Of a DNA stretch of 64,000 nucleotides, positions 24,247 to 30,783 are shown piece by piece. The notes under the pieces were generated by a model. That model ran no database searches and was not told the DNA's origin. It saw only the letters and a list, made by a program, of their open reading frames with translations. The translations under genes were made by a program, and so were the position numbers. Within the stretch, counting starts at the first letter, position 1, and each line of letters opens with the position of its first letter. Source of the stretch: Burkholderiales bacterium. GTDB taxonomy: Bacteria > Pseudomonadota > Gammaproteobacteria > Burkholderiales > SG8-41. Location: NCBI GenBank assembly GCA_019749945.1, contig JAIEPF010000014.1:53041-117040 (forward strand). The letters are read 5' to 3'.

Positions 24247-25815
24247 TCACGGCCTGACGCCGCTTTTGAATTTCGGTCCGAGCTGCGAGCGCAGCCGCCC
24301 CTGCAGGGTGTCGATGAACTGACACAGGTAGGGGCGTGTTTCGCGCGGATCGATGATGTCTTCGATGGCAAAAGCTTCGGCGGTGCGGAACGGTGAAGCG
24401 AGCTGCTTTAGTTCGGCTTCGATTTCACGTTCGCGCGCAGCGGGATCCGGCGCGCTTTCGATTTCCTTGCGATAGGCCGCCTTGACGCCGCCTTCGACCG
24501 GCAAGGAACCCCATTCGGCCGAGGGCCAGGCAATCTTGAAATTGAGCCCGCCGCGGTCGATAAAACCGCCGCCGGCAACGCCATAACATTTGCGGATCAG
24601 TACGGAAAACACCGGGACGCTGACCTGGAAGCCGATGTAGCGGGCGCGCACACCTTCGCGCAGGATCGCATCCGATTCGGATTCAAGGCCAACCATCAGT
24701 CCGGGAACGTCGGCGAACAGGATGATCGGGATGTTGAACATGTCGCAGAGTTCGGTGAAATGCCCCTGCTTGCGCACTGCCTTGTAATCCATGATGCCGC
24801 CGACCATCGGATTGCTGGCAATGATGCCGACGACCTTGCCGTTCAGGCGCGCCAGCGCGGTGATCACCGCACGGCCGAAGCTGGGCTGGATTTCGAACAG
24901 TGAATCCTGATCGACGATCATGCCCAGCAGCTTTTTCATGTTGTAGGCCTGACGGTTGGAACGCGGCACGATGCTGGCCAGCGCATCCTCGCAGCGGTCC
25001 ACCGGGTCGCCGCAATCGACGACCGGGGGAAGTTCCCACACGTTCTGCGGCATGTACGACAGGAAACGGCGGATCTGGTCGAAACAGTCCTGCTCGTTTT
25101 CCGCGACATTGTCGATGGTGCCGGCGGTATCCACCGCAACCGCCGTGCCGCCCAGCGCATCCTTGTGCAGTTTGTGACCGAAGGCACGCTCGACCACCGG
25201 TGGTCCGGCAGCAAAAATCTGCCCGGTGCCTTTGACCATGATCGACCAGTGCGACAGGATCGCGCGCATCGATGGGCCGCCCGCGGTAGTACCCATCACC
25301 GCACTGACCACCGGCACAATGCCCAGCAGATCGACCGAACGTTCCATGCCATCCTGGCCGTAACCCGGCACCACGGTGTAACCCTTGCGTTTGGCGGTGT
25401 TGACCGTACCGCCGGTGCCGTCGATCAGGTTTACCAACGGAATGCGGTACTCGTAGGCGAGGTCTTCGATAAAGCCACCCTGCCCGCCCTTGCGCCGGTC
25501 GCTGCCGAATCCGGTACCGGCGCGGATGGTGTAATCCTCGCCGCCGATGGCCACCGGCCGGCCGGCGATGCGGGCGATGCCCATCACGTACGGCGCGGGT
25601 TCGAAGCCGGTCAGTTTTCCGGCTGCGTCATAACTCGCCTTGCCGGCGAGTTTGCCGACTTCGCGGAAGGAGCCGGCATCGGCGAGTTGAGTGATGCGCT
25701 CGCGTACCGTGAGCTTGCCCTGGGCGTGGTGTCTGGCCACCGCTTCCGCCCCGCCGCAGGCTTCCGCCAGCCTGCGCCGTTGCTGCAGTTCATCGATTTC
25801 AGGCTGCCAGCTCAT
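24247..25815 (-). CDS. Acyl-CoA carboxylase carboxyltransferase subunit (second of two)
   Basis: 522 residues, second beta-type subunit in the cluster. The N half has HHAQGKLTVRERITQLADAG, PYVMGIARIAGRPVAIGGED and LIDGTGGTVNTAKRKGYTVV. The middle has PVVSAVMGTTAGGPSMRAIL and FAAGPPVVERAFGHKLHKDA. The C half has FGRAVITALARLNGKVVGII, NPMVGGIMDYKAVRKQGHF, IILFADVPGLMVGLESESDA and VLIRKCYGVAGGG. Like the first, it looks full-length and intact, so the cluster may make two carboxylases sharing one biotin carboxylase and carrier, or one with unlike subunits. Confidence 0.9.
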   Translation of the reverse strand: MSWQPEIDELQQRRRLAEACGGAEAVARHHAQGKLTVRERITQLADAGSFREVGKLAGKASYDAAGKLTGFEPAPYVMGIARIAGRPVAIGGEDYTIRAGTGFGSDRRKGGQGGFIEDLAYEYRIPLVNLIDGTGGTVNTAKRKGYTVVPGYGQDGMERSVDLLGIVPVVSAVMGTTAGGPSMRAILSHWSIMVKGTGQIFAAGPPVVERAFGHKLHKDALGGTAVAVDTAGTIDNVAENEQDCFDQIRRFLSYMPQNVWELPPVVDCGDPVDRCEDALASIVPRSNRQAYNMKKLLGMIVDQDSLFEIQPSFGRAVITALARLNGKVVGIIASNPMVGGIMDYKAVRKQGHFTELCDMFNIPIILFADVPGLMVGLESESDAILREGVRARYIGFQVSVPVFSVLIRKCYGVAGGGFIDRGGLNFKIAWPSAEWGSLPVEGGVKAAYRKEIESAPDPAAREREIEAELKQLASPFRTAEAFAIEDIIDPRETRPYLCQFIDTLQGRLRSQLGPKFKSGVRP

Positions 25816-25840
25816 AGACTTCGGAGATTATAAAATAATC

Positions 25841-25858
25841 AATTAAATCAAATATTTA
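25841..25858 (+). repeat. 18-bp motif AATAAAAWCAANNNNTTA, copy 4 (one mismatch)
   Basis: AATTAAATCAAATATTTA, in the AT-rich gap upstream of the second carboxyltransferase gene. Matches the IHF consensus core. Confidence 0.55.
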
Positions 25859-25863
25859 TGGTG

Positions 25864-25907
25864 TAAGCGTGGGCTCACTGTCGAATCGTAAGCAGGGGCT
25901 TACTGTC
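25864..25907. repeat. Imperfect 19-bp direct repeat
   Basis: TAAGCGTGGGCTCACTGTC (25864-25882) and TAAGCAGGGGCTTACTGTC (25889-25907) agree at 16 of 19 positions and start 25 bases apart. The second copy also contains a 5-bp inverted repeat (TAAGC/GCTTA). Lies in the 119-base gap between the biotin carrier and carboxyltransferase genes. Confidence 0.5.
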
Positions 25908-25934
25908 CATCGCTTGCCCGCTTATTGCCCGGCT

Positions 25935-26156
25935 TTATTCCTCGAGGATGGCGACGACCTGGCCTTCGGCCACCGGGTCTTTTTCCTTGACCAGAATTTC
26001 TTTCACCGTGCCGCCGTCTTCGGTGATCACGGGAATTTCCATTTTCATGGATTCAATGACGATCAATATGTCGCCACTCTCAACCTTGTCGCCGGGCTTG
26101 GCCTTGAGTTGCCAGACGGTGCCGGTGATTTCGGATTTGACTTCGATACGGGCCAT
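25935..26156 (-). CDS. Stand-alone biotin carboxyl carrier protein (biotinyl-lipoyl attachment protein)
   Basis: 73 residues, essentially only a biotinyl domain. The biotin-accepting lysine is Lys38 in VIESMKMEIPV, with the symmetric half GTVKEILVKEKDPVAEGQVV. It resembles Bacillus YngHB-type mini-carriers rather than AccB, which is twice as long. It would shuttle carboxybiotin between the biotin carboxylase at 18957 and the carboxyltransferases. First gene of the leftward cluster, divergent from the GntR gene. Confidence 0.92.
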   Translation of the reverse strand: MARIEVKSEITGTVWQLKAKPGDKVESGDILIVIESMKMEIPVITEDGGTVKEILVKEKDPVAEGQVVAILEE

Positions 26157-26190
26157 GACGGAGCTCCTGGGAGTTGGATCAGAAAGGTGT

Positions 26191-26262
26191 GCGGAATGCT
26201 ATTCTTGAGGCATATTGTTGTCAAGAAGATTGTTGACAATAATACAAAGCGCCCGTATTGTG
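26191..26262. promoter_or_regulatory. Divergent promoters sharing an inverted-repeat operator
   Basis: ATTGTTGTCAA (26214-26224) and TTGACAATAAT (26233-26243) form an inverted repeat with one mismatch in 11. Each half contains a TTGACA -35 pointing outward. Rightward: TTGACA (26233-26238), 18-base spacer, TATTGT (26257-26262). Leftward: TTGACA (26224-26219), 17-base spacer, TAGCAT (26201-26196). A regulator bound here would cover both -35 boxes; the adjacent GntR protein is the obvious candidate. Confidence 0.6.
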
Positions 26263-26293
26263 TTGCCCACCCTGACCACGCTGCGAAGTGCCC

Positions 26294-27007
26294 ATGCCTC
26301 TCACCAACGCTCTGCCCGACCTGCTGGCCCCGCTGCGCAGCGGCACGCCGCTGACCCAGTCGCTGCCCGAACAGATCGCCGCAAAATTGTCGGAACGCAT
26401 CGTGTCCGGCACCTACAGCCCTGGCCAGCGCATCATGGAACAGGCGGTCGCCGAAGAATTCGAAGTCAGCCGCGGCCCGGTGCGTGAAGCGCTGCGGCTG
26501 CTGGAAAAGGAAGGCCTGGTCATGATCCTGCCGCGGCGCGGCGCACAGGTCACCAATCCGACCATCGAGGAAGTGAACGAGATTTTCGACATCCGCGCCA
26601 TGCTGAACGGCCTGCGCGACCGCCTGATCGCCGAAGGCAAACAGCGCGAGCAGCTGATCCCGCTGCTGGAAAAAGACATCGCCCGGTTGGCGCAAATCGC
26701 CGCCGTTCCGGGACCCGGCGACGAATATATCGAGATCGTGCTGCGGCTGAACCGGCTGCTGACCCAGGCCGCCGGCAACCAGCGCCTGCAGGCCATCCTC
26801 GGCTCACTCGCGGTGCAGACCGTGCGTTATACCCGCCTCGGCCTGTCGACGCCGCAACGGCGCCGGCAATCGGCGCAGAACTGGCAAAGCCTGTTGCGCG
26901 CGATCCGCGACGGAGACGGCGATGCTGCAGAACGCATCGCGCGCCAGCGCGTGATCGACTCGCGCAATGCCGCGGTCGAACATCTGCGCGCACAGTCCGC
27001 AGCCTGA
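26294..27007 (+). CDS. GntR family transcriptional regulator (FadR/FCD type)
   Basis: About 237 residues. The N-terminal winged helix is AAKLSERIVSGTYSPGQRIM...EQAVAEEFEVSRGPVREALRLLEKEGLVMILPRRGAQV. The C-terminal helical FCD ligand-binding domain contains EIFDIRAMLNGLRDRLI and ends in RQRVIDSRNAAVEHL. Such regulators usually sense organic acids or acyl-CoAs. ATG at 26294 fits better than the GTG two codons upstream. It is divergent from the carboxylase cluster and probably controls it and itself through the inverted repeat at 26214-26243. Confidence 0.92.
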   Translation: MPLTNALPDLLAPLRSGTPLTQSLPEQIAAKLSERIVSGTYSPGQRIMEQAVAEEFEVSRGPVREALRLLEKEGLVMILPRRGAQVTNPTIEEVNEIFDIRAMLNGLRDRLIAEGKQREQLIPLLEKDIARLAQIAAVPGPGDEYIEIVLRLNRLLTQAAGNQRLQAILGSLAVQTVRYTRLGLSTPQRRRQSAQNWQSLLRAIRDGDGDAAERIARQRVIDSRNAAVEHLRAQSAA

Positions 27008-27110
27008 GCCCGCGCTTGGTTGTGCCGCCCCGGGCCGCCGCTTAAGATAACGGCCTCTCTGCTGTCCCTGCCTTTCGCACTTTTGTAACACGACCACCGG
27101 GAATTCCACG

Positions 27111-27917
27111 ATGACTGCCTTGCCCAAATTAACCGATGCCACTCTGGAACTCGAAGACCGCGTCGCCACGCTGACCTTCAATCGCGACGACGTGCGCAAT
27201 GCGCTGACCAGCACCGACCTGGTGTCGGATATCGTCAACACGCTGCAATGGGCAAACAGCTGCATGGACGCTTCGGTGCTGATCATCACCGGCGCCGGCA
27301 GCGCATTTTCGGCGGGCGGCAACATCAAAACCATGGGTGAGCGTTCCAAAGCCCCGCCGCATGAACTGCAGCGCGCCTACCGCAGCGGCATCCAGCGTAT
27401 TCCGCTGGCGATGCAGGACGCCGATATCCCGATCATCGCTGCGGTCAACGGCCCGGCGATCGGCGCCGGCTTCGACCTCGCCAATATGTGCGACATCCGC
27501 ATCGGCTCCACCGCGGCGCAGTTCGGCGAAACCTTCGTCAATCTCGGCATCATCCCCGGCGACGGCGGTGCGTGGTTCCTCAACCAGTTGCTCGGTTACC
27601 AGCGTGCCGCCGAACTGACGCTGACCGGCCGCGTGCTCAAAGCCGATGAAGCCAAGGCGCTGGGTATCCTGCTCGAAATCACGGAACCCGGCGAACTGAT
27701 GGCCGCCGCGAAAAAAATGGCCGGCAAAATCGCCGCCAAACCGCCACAGGCCATCCGTTACGCGAAACGCCTGCTCAAACTCGCACAGCGGCAGCAGCTC
27801 AGCGAACACCTCGATGCCTGTTCGGCCTTCCAGGCGATCTGCCACAAGACCGAAGACCACCAGGAGGCGCTGCAGGCGTTTTTCGACAAACGCAAAGGCG
27901 AGTTCAAGGGCCGCTGA
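27111..27917 (+). CDS. Crotonase/enoyl-CoA hydratase-isomerase family protein with altered active site
   Basis: 268 residues with crotonase fold: oxyanion-hole segment GSAFSAGGNIK (about 63-73), GPAIGAGFDLANMCDIRIGS and FVNLGIIPGDGGAWFL. At the positions of the two hydratase glutamates it has Asp122 (GAGFD) and Phe142 (FGETF). So plain enoyl-CoA hydration is unlikely; isomerase, hydrolase or (de)carboxylase-type chemistry is possible for this superfamily. Its stop overlaps the next start (TGATG). It lies downstream of gntR on the same strand and may belong to the same pathway. Confidence 0.88.
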   Translation: MTALPKLTDATLELEDRVATLTFNRDDVRNALTSTDLVSDIVNTLQWANSCMDASVLIITGAGSAFSAGGNIKTMGERSKAPPHELQRAYRSGIQRIPLAMQDADIPIIAAVNGPAIGAGFDLANMCDIRIGSTAAQFGETFVNLGIIPGDGGAWFLNQLLGYQRAAELTLTGRVLKADEAKALGILLEITEPGELMAAAKKMAGKIAAKPPQAIRYAKRLLKLAQRQQLSEHLDACSAFQAICHKTEDHQEALQAFFDKRKGEFKGR

Positions 27918-28621
27918 TGAACAGATCGCACCGCATCGCTTGCGCAGCACTGCTGGCAAGCCTGCTGGCAGCACCGGCGCTGGCGCAGCAAAAGCCGGTA
28001 GCCAAAACGCAGGATGGCGTATTCGCGCCGCGTGATGAGGCGGCGGGCGACCAGTCCTGGACACGCTTTCGCGACCGTCTGCTCACCGCCGTGCAGCAAC
28101 GCGACAAAAAATTCGTGCTGGGCATCGTCGACCGCAATGTACGCAACGGCATCGGCCAGCCCAACGGCCACGAGGAATTCATCCGCCAGTGGGAGCCCGA
28201 TGCCGAGGACAGCCCGCTGTGGCGTGAACTGCCGCGCGCGCTGCATCTGGGAACGGCCTGGTACAGCCACGAAAAAATGCCGCGCAGCCTGTGTGCGCCC
28301 TATGTGCTGCCGCGCTGGCCGAAAAACACCGACCCGCACGGCAACGGCGCCATCACCGCGCGTGAAACCGCGTTGCGGGCGGCGCCCTCGGGCGGCGCGG
28401 AAATCCTTTCCAGCCTCGGCCAGTCCATCGTCCGCGTCATCGACTGGGAAGTCGCCGACAGTGATGCCGATGTAAAACAGAAATGGGTGAAAATCAGCGC
28501 AAATGGACGCGACGGATTTATTCCGGAGGAACACATCCGCAGCCCGCTCGAACACCTGGCCTGTTTCCGTAAAAGCGAAGCCGGCTGGCGCCTGATTTCA
28601 TTCCTCGCCGCCGGCGAGTAG
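27917..28621 (+). CDS. Exported protein with bacterial SH3-type domain
   Basis: 234 residues, signal peptide MNRSHRIACAALLASLLAAPALAQQ. The N-terminal mature half includes WTRFRDRLLTAVQQRDKKFVLGIVDRNVRNG, a helical segment like those of periplasmic SH3-containing proteins. The C-terminal half has an SH3_3-like series of strands (TARETALRAAPSGGAEILSS, VRVIDWEVAD, KWVKISANGRDGFIPEEHIR). Such domains often bind peptidoglycan. Translationally coupled to the crotonase. Exact function unknown. Confidence 0.75.
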   Translation: MNRSHRIACAALLASLLAAPALAQQKPVAKTQDGVFAPRDEAAGDQSWTRFRDRLLTAVQQRDKKFVLGIVDRNVRNGIGQPNGHEEFIRQWEPDAEDSPLWRELPRALHLGTAWYSHEKMPRSLCAPYVLPRWPKNTDPHGNGAITARETALRAAPSGGAEILSSLGQSIVRVIDWEVADSDADVKQKWVKISANGRDGFIPEEHIRSPLEHLACFRKSEAGWRLISFLAAGE

Positions 28622-28633
28622 CCTGTTTATGCC

Positions 28634-29626
28634 ATGCGCCGGATCGCAGTGCATCCAGTATTTCTTGTTGCGGTGCTGCTGGTGATGACCGGCGCCGCGC
28701 AGGCCATGGATCTGCAGGGCCATCGCGGCGCGCGCGGCTTGTCGCCGGAAAACACCTTGCCGGCCTTCGCGCAGGCCTTGAGCATCGGCGTCACCACGCT
28801 GGAACTGGATACCGCAGTCACCAGGGACGGCGTGGTCGTGGTCAGCCACGACGCGACGCTGAATCCGGACATCACGCGCGGCCCCGATGGGCAGTGGCTG
28901 GATCGCAGCGACATCGCCATCCACGACCTGACATTCGCGCAGCTGCAGCAATATGACGTCGGCCGCATCCGGCCGCGCAGCAGTTACGCGCTGCGTTTTC
29001 CCACGCAGCAAGCGGTGGACGGCACACGCATGCCGCAGCTGACGGAGGTGTTTGCGCTGGCGAGGCGCGCCGGCAACAACGCGGTGCGCTTCAATATTGA
29101 AACCAAGATTTCACCGGAACAGCCGCAGCTCACGCTGTCACCGGCAGAATTTGCCCGCGCGCTGATTGCGCTGGTGCGCGCGGAAAAACTGGAATCGCGC
29201 GTCACCATCCAGTCCTTCGACTGGCGCACGCTGCAGGTGGTGCAGCAGGAGGCGCCGTGGATTGCGACGGTGTATCTGAGCGCGCAGCAATCCTGGCAGG
29301 ACAATATCCGCAGGGGGGAAATCTCGTCACCGTGGACCGCGGATTTTCATGTCAGCCGCCACGGCGGTTCCGTGCCGCGCATGGTCAAAGCCGCAGGCGG
29401 CGCGGTATGGTCGCCGTATTTCGGGGATGTCACGCGCGAGACCGTGCGCGAGGCGCAGCAGGCCGGATTGAAGGTGGTGGTGTGGACGGTGAACGAGCCG
29501 GGCGACATCACGCGCATGATCGATTACGGCGTCGACGGCATCATTTCCGATTATCCGGACCGCCTGCGGCATGTCGCCGCCGAACTCGGCCTGCCCTTGC
29601 CGCCGGCAACGCCGGTCACGCCCTGA
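28634..29626 (+). CDS. Periplasmic glycerophosphodiester phosphodiesterase
   Basis: 330 residues with signal peptide (FLVAVLLVMTGAAQA). GDPD motifs are LQGHRGARGLSPENTLPAF with the catalytic His-Arg, LELDTAVTRDGVVVVSHDATL with Glu/Asp ligands and the second His, FNIETK, VTIQSFDWRTL and the closing VVWTVNEPGDITRMIDYGVDGIISDYPD. It hydrolyses glycerophosphodiesters to glycerol-3-phosphate and an alcohol using a divalent metal. Signal sequence and length fit a GlpQ/UgpQ-like periplasmic enzyme. Confidence 0.93.
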   Translation: MRRIAVHPVFLVAVLLVMTGAAQAMDLQGHRGARGLSPENTLPAFAQALSIGVTTLELDTAVTRDGVVVVSHDATLNPDITRGPDGQWLDRSDIAIHDLTFAQLQQYDVGRIRPRSSYALRFPTQQAVDGTRMPQLTEVFALARRAGNNAVRFNIETKISPEQPQLTLSPAEFARALIALVRAEKLESRVTIQSFDWRTLQVVQQEAPWIATVYLSAQQSWQDNIRRGEISSPWTADFHVSRHGGSVPRMVKAAGGAVWSPYFGDVTRETVREAQQAGLKVVVWTVNEPGDITRMIDYGVDGIISDYPDRLRHVAAELGLPLPPATPVTP

Positions 29627-29631
29627 ACCGG

Positions 29632-30780
29632 TTACAGCGCACCGTAGGAATGTAATCCCGACAGGAACATGTTGACGCCGATGAAGGCGAAAGTGGTCAC
29701 CAGCAGGCCGACCACCGCCCACCAGGCCAGCAATGGACCGCGCAGGCCCTTGATCAGCCGCATGTGCAGCCAGGCCGCGTAGTTCAGCCACACGATCAGC
29801 GCCCAGGTTTCCTTGGGATCCCAGGACCAGTAACCGCCCCAGGCTTCCGCCGCCCACATCGCGCCAAGGATGGTGGCGATGGTGAAAAACGCGAAGCCGA
29901 TGGCAATGGACTTGTACATCACATCGTCCATGACTTCCGCCGGCGGCAGCAGGCGCGTCATCACTCCTTTGCTCGACAGCAGATAGGCCACGCCGATCAT
30001 CGCGGCAATTGAAAACGCGCCGTAGCCGATGAAATTGGCCGGCACGTGGATTTTCATCCACCACGATTGTAGCGCCGGCACCAGCGGCTGGATTTCATGC
30101 GCGCCGCGGTCAAAGGTGTACCAGAGGATGAACCACACCGCGGCGAGGATGATCAGCAGTACAAAGGCGCCGAGTTTGCGTGTCGCGTAGCGACCTTCGT
30201 AGTACAGATACAGCAGTGAGGTGATGATGCAGAACAGCACGAACACTTCGTAGAGATTGCTGATGGGGATGTGGCCGACATCGGCTCCGATCAGATACGA
30301 CTCGTACCAGCGCACCATCAGCCCGATCAGGCCCATCGTGGTCGCGCTCCACAAAAAGCCGCTGCCGGTCCGGGTGAGGCCGTCGGCGCGCGCCAGCAGG
30401 CCGGCCCAGTACGCCACGCCGGACATCGCATAAAGGAAACACATCCACATGATCGCGGTCTGGCTGGAGATCATGTATTTCAGGAAAAACACCTTGTCGG
30501 CGCGGGCGAGCTCGCCCTGATACAGGGAAATACTCCACAGGCTGACGCCGACCAGCACGATCATCAGCACGCGCACCGGTTTCCAGTGCCAGCCGAGCCC
30601 GGCGACGGACAAGGCTGCGCCGGCGAGGATGGCTTTTTCGTAGCCATCCATGTAGCCGCCGTAGAGTTGCAGCGCCACGCCGGCGCCGATCAGCAGTGCG
30701 ACGGCATAGGCCCAGTCAAACCAGGACAGGCGGCGCAGCCAGGATTGCGATTGTTGTGGCAACGTTTGGGTCAGTTCCAT
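29632..30780 (-). CDS. ccsB: Cytochrome c biogenesis protein CcsA/ResC-type (system II)
   Basis: 382-residue inner-membrane protein with about eight to nine transmembrane segments. The tryptophan-rich haem-handling motif is WAAEAWGGYWSWDPKETWAL, and conserved histidines lie in WWMKIHVPANFIGYGAFS and AAWLHMRLIK. With ResB, encoded three bases upstream, it forms the system II complex that exports haem and attaches it to apocytochromes c. This fits the cytochromes c encoded at 15070 and 32920. Naming in betaproteobacteria varies (CcsA, CcsB, ResC). Confidence 0.93.
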   Translation of the reverse strand: MELTQTLPQQSQSWLRRLSWFDWAYAVALLIGAGVALQLYGGYMDGYEKAILAGAALSVAGLGWHWKPVRVLMIVLVGVSLWSISLYQGELARADKVFFLKYMISSQTAIMWMCFLYAMSGVAYWAGLLARADGLTRTGSGFLWSATTMGLIGLMVRWYESYLIGADVGHIPISNLYEVFVLFCIITSLLYLYYEGRYATRKLGAFVLLIILAAVWFILWYTFDRGAHEIQPLVPALQSWWMKIHVPANFIGYGAFSIAAMIGVAYLLSSKGVMTRLLPPAEVMDDVMYKSIAIGFAFFTIATILGAMWAAEAWGGYWSWDPKETWALIVWLNYAAWLHMRLIKGLRGPLLAWWAVVGLLVTTFAFIGVNMFLSGLHSYGAL

Positions 30781-30783
30781 GGA

